From NCBI GenBank assembly GCA_903895475.1, contig CAITUF010000278.1, positions 1 to 13,381 of the forward strand: 13,381 nt of DNA. The letters are read 5' to 3'. Each line of letters starts with the position of its first letter. The stretch's first letter is position 1. Positions 5,522 through 12,446 of the stretch are shown here, piece after piece. Source of the DNA: an uncultured Opitutia bacterium (lineage in GTDB: Bacteria > Verrucomicrobiota > Verrucomicrobiia > Opitutales > UBA953). The notes beneath the pieces are model-generated. The model made no database searches and was not told where the DNA came from. It was given only the letters and a program-made list of their open reading frames with translations. Position numbers and translations under genes: made by a program.

Positions 5522-8206
5522 TTAGTTATAGGTGGCTAACCAAGCAGCGATATCGGCTACATCCTGCGCAGTCAGGCCAAGCTGATCAGACGACAGCATC
5601 AGGGAGCGGTTCAGCTTGGACTGTCCACCGATACGGTTCTTGGGGACGAGCTGGGAGACGCCGCCCGCCGACTTGATGACGACGGGGTCGTTGTTGGACT
5701 GGATCAGGCCATCGATCTGGCCACCAGCCTTGAGCTTCACGGTCGAGCCTTCGTAGCCGAGGGCGATGCTCGCGGAGGGCTCTACAATGGCCGTGACCAC
5801 CGATTCCACCCCTTGGCGGGCCGCGAAACCACGGAGTTCTGGGCCGTAATTGGCACCATTGGCACCCACTTGGTGGCACATCGTGCAGCGCTGGACGAGT
5901 TCCCCACCCTTGGTGGCGTCGCCCTTCTTAGAGAGAACGTCCTGAACCGTGAAAGTGGCCTTCGGGGCCTCGGGTACTGGGGCCGGGACGACCACGACCT
6001 TAGCTTCGTCGTAAACGCCCGCCTTCTTCAACTCGGAGCGAATATCAAAGGCCGACCAAGTGCCCGTCATGCGCATCAAGGCCCAGGTAGCGGCTTCGCC
6101 CTTCACCGGCGAACCTTCGCCAGCGAGTTTGATCATAGCCAGAGCGGCCTCCTTGGATTCGACAAACGAGAGGGTCTCGGTCGCCAGCGTGCGCTGGGCG
6201 GCGGGAACCTTCTGGCCGCTAGCCTGCGCGACGAGCTCATCCATCATCTCGGGAGTGTGCAGGACCCAAGCGATGCGGGACACCTGCGGGGACCACGTTT
6301 CACCGTTCTTGACGTAAGCGGACTTCACCGCGGCCCAGACGGCGGATTCCTTACCCGCTGCACCAATGCCAAAGGCGGCGAGGGAATTCTTGTCGGTGAC
6401 ATCGAGTCGCTTAGCGAGCTCGACGAGGATTGGCACGGCCTTGTCGGCGGCGAAGGCATGCAGCGAGGTCGCGACATCGCGACGCACCGCGAGGTCGGCG
6501 TCCGTCGCTAGGGTTGCCGAGATGGCGAGCACGTCGTGGTTAGCACGACGCAGGGACTGGAAGGCGAGGCGACGATTCGCTGGGTTCGCATCCTTCAGGA
6601 GTTCCTTCGTACGGGCTAAGCCTTCGTCACCAAGGTAAGGCAAGAGCCAGACGGCGCGGGCGGCGACGTAGGGGTTGCTGTCCTTGGCGAGTTCGAGCAC
6701 CGCCGGCAGAGCCTTAACGCCGAAGCCCTTCGCAGCGTTGAAGCCGAGGTGACGGACATTGACGGCCGGGCTGCGCAAAGCATCGACCGCGCCAGCAGCA
6801 CTGGAGAGGTCGAGCTTCGGGATGACGGACTTGAAGCCCTTCGGGGCGATGCGGTAGATTGCACCCGTGCAGGTATCATCGAGCGTCTGGTGACCACCCA
6901 CGCGCGTGTCGAACCAATCGGCAACGTAGACGGCGCCATCGGGGCCGACAGCGACGTCGGACGGACGGAACCAAATATGTTCGCCGCTCTTACCGGGAGT
7001 CTTGATGCGATGGAAGTCCGTGCCTTCGAATTCGCGCGTGGGATTCGAAGTGATAAAGTCCTTACGCGTGGCTTCGTTCAGGGCGAAGGCGCCCTTCTGC
7101 GGCTGTAGCTTGTAGGCGAAGATCGTATTGCGGGACGGCTCGCAATTCAGGAGCGTGCCGTTGAACGCCGCGCCAAGCGCGCCGTTTTCGTAAATGGCCA
7201 CCCCCGTCGGTGAGCCGGATCCGTAGACGTCACCGACGTCCATGGTATCGGGGTCGTCCTGACGCCAATGGGCGCGGGCGGTGGGCTGACCAGGACGGCG
7301 AACTGAATTGTAGCCCGTGGCCTTGGGCGTGGTGTAACCAGCGGTGCCGTACTCGAGGATGTAAGACGTGCGGCAGCTGCTGGAGTCGTCATTGTCACCC
7401 TGGAAGAGGTCGCCAAAGGAAGACGGGAAGTGCTCGTAACTATTGCGGTAGCCGTTGCCGATGATTTCGACGCCCGAGGTGTCCGCGTTCATACGAGCGG
7501 AGAAACCCGAGGACCAGACGAACCCGTCATCGCTCTTGGCCCCAGACGTGGCCTTGGGGTCGAAGGGCCAAGCACCGCCGCGCTGGTCGACGTAGCCAGA
7601 AGCAACGCGGTAGGTCTTGCCGGCCTTATCAGTGAACGAGCCACCGCAGTTACCAGCGTTGAGGTAGAGTTTGCCATCGGGGCCGGCGACAATCGCGTGC
7701 AGCGAGTGGTCATGGTCCTGACCGCCGAAACCGCCGAGGAGCACTTCGCGTTTATCAACGGCGGGGTCGAATTTGCCGTCGCGGTTCACGTCGGTGAACT
7801 TGATGAGGTCGGGCGCATGCGAGACGATCACGACATTATCAAAGACCGCGATGCCGAGCGGCGAGGTCCAGCCCGCGTCTTGGATGAAGGTGTGGGCCGA
7901 GTCGGCCTTGCCAGTGCCCTTGCTGTCGCTGAGTACCACGACGCGATCGCCTTCGGGCCGGCGCTTGCCGCCCTTATTGTAGACGCGGTAGTTCACGCCT
8001 TCGGTCACCCACACGCGCCCTTGGGCATCGATGTCCAAGTTCGTTGGGTTGGCCAGCATCGGCGAGCGCGCCCAGACCGTGACTTCTAAGCCCTCGGGGA
8101 CTTGGAAAAGGTTGAGTGGAACGGAACCCCCTTCGGACGGCGCGTAAGGTTGGGGGGCGGCCGAAAGGGAAACGGCGGCCAGCAAGAAGAAGGCGAGACG
8201 GGGCAT
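5522..8206 (-). CDS. PVC-type c-type cytochrome with dehydrogenase-like propeller and HEAT repeats
   Basis: An 894-residue exported redox protein. Residues 1-17 are a signal peptide (PRLAFFLLAAVSLSAA). About 30-450 match the membrane-bound dehydrogenase-like beta-propeller of Planctomycetes/Verrucomicrobia proteins (PTNLDIDAQGRVWVTEGVNYR; DHDHSLHAIVAGPDGKLYLNAG; RPSDVAVGPDGAVYVADWFD), including a calcium-type loop DVNRDGKFD (139-147). About 460-720 are HEAT-like helical repeats (VRHLGFNAA, VAARAVWLLPYLG, NRRLAFQSLRRANH). The C-terminal cytochrome c domain (about 755-894) has the haem site CTMCH (C774, C777, H778); M870 in SLMLSS is the likely second axial ligand. The domain order is that of the PVC-type haem-binding CxxCH protein family. 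It is last in an operon, 59 bases after the TIM-barrel gene, and probably passes electrons from a sugar or sugar-derivative oxidation. The substrate is unknown. Start and domain calls are firm; the reaction is inferred. Confidence 0.92.
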   Translation of the reverse strand: MPRLAFFLLAAVSLSAAPQPYAPSEGGSVPLNLFQVPEGLEVTVWARSPMLANPTNLDIDAQGRVWVTEGVNYRVYNKGGKRRPEGDRVVVLSDSKGTGKADSAHTFIQDAGWTSPLGIAVFDNVVIVSHAPDLIKFTDVNRDGKFDPAVDKREVLLGGFGGQDHDHSLHAIVAGPDGKLYLNAGNCGGSFTDKAGKTYRVASGYVDQRGGAWPFDPKATSGAKSDDGFVWSSGFSARMNADTSGVEIIGNGYRNSYEHFPSSFGDLFQGDNDDSSSCRTSYILEYGTAGYTTPKATGYNSVRRPGQPTARAHWRQDDPDTMDVGDVYGSGSPTGVAIYENGALGAAFNGTLLNCEPSRNTIFAYKLQPQKGAFALNEATRKDFITSNPTREFEGTDFHRIKTPGKSGEHIWFRPSDVAVGPDGAVYVADWFDTRVGGHQTLDDTCTGAIYRIAPKGFKSVIPKLDLSSAAGAVDALRSPAVNVRHLGFNAAKGFGVKALPAVLELAKDSNPYVAARAVWLLPYLGDEGLARTKELLKDANPANRRLAFQSLRRANHDVLAISATLATDADLAVRRDVATSLHAFAADKAVPILVELAKRLDVTDKNSLAAFGIGAAGKESAVWAAVKSAYVKNGETWSPQVSRIAWVLHTPEMMDELVAQASGQKVPAAQRTLATETLSFVESKEAALAMIKLAGEGSPVKGEAATWALMRMTGTWSAFDIRSELKKAGVYDEAKVVVVPAPVPEAPKATFTVQDVLSKKGDATKGGELVQRCTMCHQVGANGANYGPELRGFAARQGVESVVTAIVEPSASIALGYEGSTVKLKAGGQIDGLIQSNNDPVVIKSAGGVSQLVPKNRIGGQSKLNRSLMLSSDQLGLTAQDVADIAAWLATYN

Positions 8207-8210
8207 CCCT

Positions 8211-8253
8211 CGATAACAAGCCGCCCATGGGAAAGTTCCAGCCTAACTTATCG
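8211..8253 (-). other. Intercistronic inverted repeat before the cytochrome c gene
   Basis: CGATAA (8211-8216) and TTATCG (8248-8253) are complementary arms around the 8-base palindrome CCCATGGG (8224-8231). They fill most of the 59-base gap between the TIM-barrel and cytochrome c genes. In the mRNA this could fold and affect translation or stability, but the outer arms are only six bases long. Confidence 0.3.
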
Positions 8254-8265
8254 ACCAACCAAAAA

Positions 8266-9177
8266 TCAGGCCCACCAGGCTCGGAGGGTCGCCAGATCGG
8301 CCCGCGAAGCCTCGATGGCGTGATCCAGATAGCCGGGGTCACCGATGGCGCCTTTCAGGTATTCCACATGGAGGCAGACCGGCCCCTGGTAGCGCGAGGC
8401 CTTCAGTAGCTTGACGTACCCGGCATCAATAAGACCCTCAGCCAGCGGACACGAATCAACTGCCCTCCCCTTCCAGCGGAAATTCTTGAAGTAGGCCATG
8501 GCCATACGCTCCCGGGCCAAGGCCACTTGGTTGGGCCAAGAGAGCCCGCCCTCGACGGTCGCATGCAGGATATCAAAACTCCAAGCGAGTTCCTCCGGGC
8601 GATAGTCGCGCATCAGTGCGGCCATATCCCAGACCGCCGCCCCGACGTTTTTAGCCCCAGAGTGATTCTGGTAACAAGGCTGGATGCCAATCTCCTTGCT
8701 CAACGCTACCAAGTCACGGAGCCGTGGCTTGATCTCGTCGAGCTGCGCCCACAAAGGCTTATCGGGCGCATAGGCATACCAGTTCATGCGGTAACGCTTA
8801 ATGCCTAAAGCCTTGGCCGTCCGCAGCACGGCCTCGGTGCGCGTGGTATCGCTCACCGCGTTGATGCCAGTGGTCAGCATCGAAATCGTGATGCCATTGG
8901 CTGCGAGCGCCTCGACGAGCTTAGGCAACTCCACTTCCACTTGGGCGGGGAGCACGTGCCCGCCTGCACGCACAGGCGCCTCGATACTCGTCACGCCAAT
9001 CCGCGCGACGGCCGCCGCAAGTTCACGGTGCGAAAGCCCGATCAGATGCTTGGTGAAGATGCTAATTTCAGGGCCGCTAGGGGCTCCGGCGACCGTCGGC
9101 GCCGACACCGCATTCCCGGCCCACAGGCCCGCCAACGCAGCGCTCGTCGAACGCAGGAAGTCGCGGCGCGTCGTCAT
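8266..9177 (-). CDS. Tat-exported TIM-barrel sugar epimerase/isomerase-like protein
   Basis: A 303-residue member of the xylose-isomerase-like TIM-barrel superfamily. The N-terminus MTTRRDFLRS followed by a hydrophobic stretch and AVSAP is a twin-arginine (Tat) signal, implying export of a folded protein, perhaps with a metal bound. Barrel strands carry candidate metal or catalytic residues: E66 (SIEAPV), N171-H172 (CYQNHSG), D202 and H205 (SFDILHA), and H270/E272 (LHVEYLKG). Relatives are annotated as sugar phosphate isomerase/epimerase, although exported members probably act on unphosphorylated sugars or keto-sugars; that point is inference. The gene follows the PQQ dehydrogenase with a 6-base gap and precedes the cytochrome c gene, so all three are probably made together. 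No Shine-Dalgarno is seen; the start is fixed by the Tat motif. Exact substrate cannot be told. Confidence 0.88.
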   Translation of the reverse strand: MTTRRDFLRSTSAALAGLWAGNAVSAPTVAGAPSGPEISIFTKHLIGLSHRELAAAVARIGVTSIEAPVRAGGHVLPAQVEVELPKLVEALAANGITISMLTTGINAVSDTTRTEAVLRTAKALGIKRYRMNWYAYAPDKPLWAQLDEIKPRLRDLVALSKEIGIQPCYQNHSGAKNVGAAVWDMAALMRDYRPEELAWSFDILHATVEGGLSWPNQVALARERMAMAYFKNFRWKGRAVDSCPLAEGLIDAGYVKLLKASRYQGPVCLHVEYLKGAIGDPGYLDHAIEASRADLATLRAWWA

Positions 9178-9183
9178 CGCCGC

Positions 9184-10488
9184 TTACTTCTTCGGGGCGA
9201 GGCGCTTCAGCTGGCCAGAGAGCGTGACGAAGAGCACGTCGCCATTCACGGGGTCGTGGCCGAAGCCAGCGATCGTCATGTCTTTAGCAATCACTTCACC
9301 CGTCCACTTGCCGTCCTTCTCCTTAATAGCGAACAAGCGGCCCGAGGCGTAGTCGCCAAAGACGTAGGCGTCGCGGATCGCAGGAATACGTTCGCTCCGG
9401 CAAACGACGCCTCCGGTCACGGAGCCACCGAGCTTGCGGTCGTATTCGTAAATGGGCGCCACATAGGCGGAAGCGGCGGCTGGCTTCGCCGGGCCTTGTT
9501 TGGCGCTAGCGTCTTTTTTATTAAAAATATGGTCAGCTTCGACCTCGCTCCAACCGTAGTCTCCGCCGGACACCAGAATATCGATTTCCTCGTAGAGGTT
9601 CTGGCCGACGTCCCCGGTGAAGCAGGCCCCGGTCTTGGGGTCGAAGGAGAAGCGCCAGGCATTGCGGAGGCCGGTAGCCCAGGTCTCGGTCCGGACGGAC
9701 TTCGGTTCGAGGGCCTGCCCGCGGTGGGTCGTGGCCTTCACAAAGGGGTTGTCGGCCGGTACGGCATAGAAGGCTGCCCCTTGGGCGTCGACCGGCACCG
9801 AAGCATGGGCATTCGGAGGTAGGTTGCCGGGGCGCTTGTCGACATCGATACGGTAGACCGCGGCATGGAAGCCCTTGTTGATGAAGCCGGCCGTATTGAA
9901 GGCGTCGCCACCCGCCCCGCCGTCGCCGCAACTGAAGTAAAGGTAGCCGTCGGGGCCGAAGTGGAGATCCCCGCCATTATGGTTGGAGGCCGGGTCGGCT
10001 TGGGACACCAATGGCTGCTCGGAGGCAGGGTCGATTTTAAAGGGCTTTTCCTTGGAAACCAAGAAGCGGGACACCCGCTGGTGCAGTTTTCCGTTAATCT
10101 TAAGGCTATAATAGACAAAGACTTGTCCATTTTTATCGACATTCGGGTGGACCGCCAGACCAAGCAGGCCGCACTCCCCGCCGGCCTCGAACTTGCCATC
10201 CTTGACCTGCAGCTGGAAGACCATGCGCTTGGTGGGCTGGCCCGACTTGAGCCCCTCAACCAGCTGAATCTTACCGCCAAAGAAGTTACCCTTGCCCGCG
10301 GGATCGGGATCACCCTTTTCGACAACGAAGAAGGCATCGGTCCGGCCAGGGTAAGGGGTGATGGCCACGGGGAGGCTGAAGCTCATGCCGGGATAAGCCT
10401 GTTCGACCGAGACCGAATCAGCGGCTCGAAGCGGTGCCGTGACGAGGACGGCCGCCAAAAGAATTGTGGAGAGGGTCGATGGCTTCAT
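9184..10488 (-). CDS. PQQ-dependent sugar dehydrogenase, soluble GDH-like (GSDH family)
   Basis: A 434-residue exported six-bladed propeller of the glucose/sorbosone dehydrogenase family, which oxidises aldose sugars with PQQ and calcium in the periplasm. Residues 1-22 are a signal peptide ending LRAA-DS. Family motifs are in order: GLLGLAVHP (107-115), NHNGGDLHFGPDGYLY (169-184), GLRNAWRFSFDP (273-284), GDVGQNLYEEIDI (292-304), YGW (311-313) and SVTGGVV (356-362). H170 in NHNGG aligns with the catalytic His of soluble glucose dehydrogenase (DHQGG), and R275 with its cofactor-contacting Arg; this is by motif, not by computed alignment. It is first in an operon with the TIM-barrel (6-base gap) and cytochrome c genes, a plausible electron acceptor. 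Some family members have lost enzyme activity, so activity is likely rather than certain. Confidence 0.9.
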   Translation of the reverse strand: MKPSTLSTILLAAVLVTAPLRAADSVSVEQAYPGMSFSLPVAITPYPGRTDAFFVVEKGDPDPAGKGNFFGGKIQLVEGLKSGQPTKRMVFQLQVKDGKFEAGGECGLLGLAVHPNVDKNGQVFVYYSLKINGKLHQRVSRFLVSKEKPFKIDPASEQPLVSQADPASNHNGGDLHFGPDGYLYFSCGDGGAGGDAFNTAGFINKGFHAAVYRIDVDKRPGNLPPNAHASVPVDAQGAAFYAVPADNPFVKATTHRGQALEPKSVRTETWATGLRNAWRFSFDPKTGACFTGDVGQNLYEEIDILVSGGDYGWSEVEADHIFNKKDASAKQGPAKPAAASAYVAPIYEYDRKLGGSVTGGVVCRSERIPAIRDAYVFGDYASGRLFAIKEKDGKWTGEVIAKDMTIAGFGHDPVNGDVLFVTLSGQLKRLAPKK

Positions 10489-10667
10489 GGGAGTCAGTAA
10501 TAGGTGCCTTATGACAGACAGCGAACCCGACTAAAAGTTTTTTTTAATATGCGGTGGCCCCGAGGGGTGGACGGTAACCTGACAAATACCTTTATTTTTC
10601 GCTGGTTTTCAGCACGCAGTTCGATACTAAATAGAACCGCATCACTGCACACCAACCCATAAACACC
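10489..10667. promoter_or_regulatory. Divergent promoter region between the sugar oxidation operon and HU gene
   Basis: This 179-base spacer must hold promoters for both divergent transcripts. It contains an AT-rich stretch with eight T and AATAT (about 10540-10552) and a second AT-rich stretch (10584-10600). GATACT (10623-10628) is a possible -10 for the HU gene, about 40 bases before its ATG, but no good -35 accompanies it. Neither start codon has a Shine-Dalgarno; the bases just before the dehydrogenase ATG are ACTCCC and those before the HU ATG are AACACC. Confidence 0.4.
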
Positions 10668-10955
10668 ATGTCCAAAGCCCTCACCAAGTCCCAAATCGCC
10701 GCTGCTATCGCCGAGAAGGCAGAGCTCACCAAGAAACAGGCCGTCGCGATCCTCGAGATCATTGCCGCCCTCGCCTACAAGAACGCGAAGAACTCCTTCA
10801 CGCTTCCTGGCCTCGGCAAGCTCGTCCTCGTGCACCGCAAGGCTCGCCAGGGTCGTAACCCTGCCACCGGCGAAGTCATCCAGATCAAGGCAAAGAAGGT
10901 CGTGAAGTTCCGCGTGGCTAAGGCCGCGAAGGACGCGATCCTCGGCGCTAAGTAA
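10668..10955 (+). CDS. HU/IHF-family nucleoid DNA-binding protein
   Basis: A 95-residue histone-like protein that binds and bends DNA as a dimer. The N-terminal helices are MSKALTKSQIAAAIAEKAELTKKQAVAILEIIAALA. The beta arm follows: FTLPGLGKLVLVHRKARQGRNPATGE, with the conserved arm-tip sequence GRNPATGE; the C-terminal helix (FRVAKAAKDAIL) ends the protein. Length is that of HU (about 90-95). It is a single gene between its own promoter region and the terminator at 10977-11005. HU and IHF subunits cannot be told apart here; the residues around GRNPATGE fit HU, so no symbol is given. The start is unambiguous because stops lie close upstream and MSKALTKSQ is the family opening. Confidence 0.95.
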   Translation: MSKALTKSQIAAAIAEKAELTKKQAVAILEIIAALAYKNAKNSFTLPGLGKLVLVHRKARQGRNPATGEVIQIKAKKVVKFRVAKAAKDAILGAK

Positions 10956-10976
10956 TCTTCGATTACATCTGCCACC

Positions 10977-11005
10977 AGAGGCGCCTCGTAAGAGGCGCCT
11001 CTTTT
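10977..11005 (+). terminator. Rho-independent terminator of the HU gene
   Basis: AGAGGCGCCTC (10977-10987), loop GTAA and GAGGCGCCTCT (10992-11002) form a perfect 11-pair stem followed by TTTTGTTT. It begins 22 bases after the HU stop. A small hairpin GTAATC-TTC-GATTAC-like (10952-10966) overlaps the stop codon just before it. Confidence 0.93.
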
Positions 11006-11039
11006 GTTTGGTGAGGTGCCGAACCCGCGACGGTTTTTC

Positions 11040-11068
11040 TTGCGAGCGCCCGCACGAGCAGAATGAAT
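11040..11068 (+). promoter_or_regulatory. Possible promoter of tRNA-Leu
   Basis: TTGCGA (11040-11045) could serve as a -35 and ATGAAT (11063-11068), 17 bases on, as a weak -10, placing transcription start about 6-9 bases before the tRNA. The -10 matches the consensus at only three positions, so this is a tentative call. Confidence 0.25.
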
Positions 11069-11083
11069 GTTACTACGTAAGTC

Positions 11084-11167
11084 GCCCGGGTGGCGAAATG
11101 GCAGCCGCAGCGGACTCAAAATCCGCCGCCCTCTAAAGGCGTGAAGGTTCGAGTCCTTTCCCGGGCA
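11084..11167 (+). tRNA. tRNA-Leu (anticodon CAA)
   Basis: A class II tRNA of 84 bases. Acceptor arms GCCCGGG (11084-11090) and CCCGGGC (11160-11166) pair fully, with discriminator A at 11167. The anticodon stem GCGGA/TCCGC encloses the loop CTCAAAA, giving anticodon CAA (11117-11119), which reads the UUG Leu codon. A variable arm (CGCCCTCTAAAGGCG) is the long type expected of tRNA-Leu. The T arm has GAAGG/CCTTT around TTCGAGT. The CCA end is not encoded (ACTT follows), so it must be added by the CCA-adding enzyme. Confidence 0.96.
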
Positions 11168-11181
11168 CTTGCGTGAAGGTT

Positions 11182-11205
11182 TCGTCGCGGCTCACGCCGC
11201 GACGA
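11182..11205. other. Perfect hairpin over the DUF4236 stop codon
   Basis: CGTCGCGGC (11183-11191) and GCCGCGACG (11196-11204) pair perfectly around a four-base loop that contains the stop codon of the minus-strand DUF4236 gene; a further T-A pair extends it. No U-tract follows on either strand, so it would be a weak terminator. It could end the tRNA-Leu transcript, the DUF4236 transcript, or both. Confidence 0.5.
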
Positions 11206-11455
11206 GCCACCACGCGCCCGCGCCCGTCAGCAGGCCCAGTCCGACGACGACGAGCGAGGCGCACCCGCGATTCGCCAGGCGTTCCCGGTACGAGAGCCCC
11301 GTGCCCGGCACGCCCAACGTCCCATCGACACGATCCTTCCGCACGTTGAGCGTCGCACCAGGCCGACCGACGGAGGCTGACACGCCCGTCTTGGAAAGGT
11401 TCAGTTTTAGAAACCGACCCAACGAAAGGACTTTGCGGAAACGAAAGAAACCCAT
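11192..11455 (-). CDS. DUF4236 domain protein with C-terminal membrane segment
   Basis: An 87-residue protein. Residues 1-60 match the DUF4236 pattern: MGFFRFRK, LNLSKTGVSASVGRPGATLNV and GTLGVPGTGLSYRERL. The family has no settled function; members are small proteins, often with a membrane anchor, spread across bacteria. Residues about 65-86 (CASLVVVGLGLLTGAGAWWLV) form one transmembrane helix, leaving almost nothing outside. Its start at 11455 gives the typical family N-terminus. It is divergent from the coiled-coil gene at 11555 with a 99-base gap and lies back to back with the tRNA. No Shine-Dalgarno is seen. Family assignment is by motif memory, with good agreement. Confidence 0.85.
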   Translation of the reverse strand: MGFFRFRKVLSLGRFLKLNLSKTGVSASVGRPGATLNVRKDRVDGTLGVPGTGLSYRERLANRGCASLVVVGLGLLTGAGAWWLVAA

Positions 11456-11554
11456 GCGTTCTTAAGAGAATAGAAGAAGCTAAGGGACCGCGAGCGCTTT
11501 CCGCGCAGGCACTGCGAGGTTGCCCCGCGGCCGACGCCCGCTAACTTCCCCGCC

Positions 11555-12202
11555 ATGCTCCTCGTCTTTGCCGCCCTCAGCTTGGCCGCCGCTACCCCCG
11601 ATTTGCCGCCGGCACCGCCCCGCGTAACCATGATGACCATCCCTGGACGCGACGTCTTCGCGTTAACCTACGACGTGAAGCATATCGACCTCCCGAAGAG
11701 CCGACAGGCGGAAATCGCCGAGGCCCTGCAAAGTGCGCAGCTCGACCAACTATTGGCCGCCCACTTGAAACTCCGGACGGCGACCGAGGTGGCCAAGAAA
11801 GCCGGTACCGCCCAAGACGAAGCGGCGAAAGCCGTCGACCGCGAGAAGGATAACATGCAGCGGCAGCAAGCTGATGTGGCCAAGGCGGAGAAGCAGGTCG
11901 ACCAAGCGAAGCAAAACCTGGAGGCCGCGCGCCGCCGCCGCGAAGACGCCAAGTCTATCGACGGCTATCAGGCAACGCTCACCTCCATGAATAACCGGGT
12001 CAGCAATGAACAGAAGCAGGTCAGTCGCGCTAGAGAAATCCTCACTCGGGCCGAAGGCCGCGTCAAAGAGGCCGCGCAAGTGGAAGCCCAGGCCGAAAAA
12101 GCCCGCCAGACACTGGCGAACGAATACGCCAAAGCCGCCACGACCGCCGAGCCAGGCTTGCGTAAACTGCGCGCGGCGGCGGGGCTACCCGAGCCGAAAT
12201 AA
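11555..12202 (+). CDS. Exported coiled-coil protein of unknown function
   Basis: I do not recognise a named family. The 215 residues start with a short hydrophobic stretch (LLVFAALSLAAA) that works as a signal peptide, then a Pro-rich segment, and a short beta-like region with VTMMTIPGRDVFALTYDVKHIDL (about 24-46). Residues about 50-205 are almost entirely Ala, Lys, Glu, Gln and Arg with heptad-like spacing, for example REKDNMQRQQADVAKAEKQV. Together these predict a long periplasmic coiled coil with an internal break near 132-145 (SIDGYQATLTS), so a helical hairpin is possible. It has no Cys lipobox. It could be a structural or adaptor protein of the envelope. The ATG at 11555 has no Shine-Dalgarno (AACTTCCCCGCC precedes it). 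The gene stands alone and ends at a GGCC hairpin. Confidence 0.75.
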   Translation: MLLVFAALSLAAATPDLPPAPPRVTMMTIPGRDVFALTYDVKHIDLPKSRQAEIAEALQSAQLDQLLAAHLKLRTATEVAKKAGTAQDEAAKAVDREKDNMQRQQADVAKAEKQVDQAKQNLEAARRRREDAKSIDGYQATLTSMNNRVSNEQKQVSRAREILTRAEGRVKEAAQVEAQAEKARQTLANEYAKAATTAEPGLRKLRAAAGLPEPK

Positions 12203-12216
12203 GGCCCGAAAGGCCT
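12202..12216 (+). other. A-GGCC-CGAAA-GGCC-T hairpin starting at a stop codon
   Basis: A five-pair inverted repeat AGGCC/AGGCCT with loop CGAAA begins on the last base of the coiled-coil stop codon. It lacks a U-tract. The same arrangement occurs after the next plus-strand gene at 12698. Confidence 0.4.
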
Positions 12217-12345
12217 ATGACACAGGCCAAGCCGGCTTGGGCTTGCCTTGGGCCCGCCGCCGTTCATGGTAGGTGAAGTTCCTTAACAGACGCATCACGA
12301 GCAAAGCAGCCCCCTGCCTTGCACCAACCGAGCCTTCTAGGCCGC

Positions 12346-12371
12346 GGTGGTTTTCAGGATAACCATCCTGA
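12346..12371 (+). other. Two mutually exclusive hairpins
   Basis: GGTGGTT (12346-12352) can pair with AACCATC (12361-12367) using one G-T wobble, or TCAGGAT (12354-12360) can pair with ATCCTGA (12365-12371). The two stems share bases, so only one can form at a time. Confidence 0.45.
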
Positions 12372-12434
12372 GATGAGGACCGTAAGGTCACAATTCATCC
12401 TCCCCCCGGAGTCGATCGTGCTGCGTGCCGCTTT

Positions 12435-12440
12435 TATACA
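12435..12440 (+). promoter_or_regulatory. Possible -10 box of a leaderless promoter
   Basis: TATACA lies at 12435-12440, six bases before the ATG of the small gene at 12447. Transcription would then start near the A of the start codon, giving a leaderless mRNA. No good -35 is seen at the expected distance (GTCGAT at 12411-12416 is poor). Confidence 0.4.
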
Positions 12441-12446
12441 CACGCC

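Larger units (their letters stand above)
12203..12446. other. Structured intergenic region without recognised gene
   Basis: This 244-base stretch has no protein I can support. It contains the hairpin at 12202-12216, a 14-base perfect palindrome CCAAGCCGGCTTGG (12227-12240), two alternative hairpins at 12346-12371, a small GACC-GTAA-GGTC hairpin (12378-12389) with a GNRA-type loop, and a possible promoter near 12435. No similarity to SRP, 6S, tmRNA or RNase P RNA is visible. It may be a non-coding RNA or a leader region. Confidence 0.35.

Noticed and set aside
7430..8089. 219-codon open frame on the plus strand within the cytochrome c gene
   Set aside because: Antisense to the conserved propeller domain, with no homology-like motif.
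8941..9822. 293-codon open frame on the plus strand across the TIM-barrel and PQQ genes
   Set aside because: It spans the junction of two well-supported minus-strand genes and has a Gly/Arg/Ala composition typical of a shadow frame.
11084..11167. tRNA-Leu as an integration site for a mobile element ending at the arm-like gene
   Set aside because: I found no repeat of the tRNA 3' end downstream in the window and no integrase catalytic domain.
12203..12446. SRP, 6S or other housekeeping RNA in the structured gap
   Set aside because: The conserved SRP core and the long central bubble of 6S RNA are not present; only short hairpins are seen.
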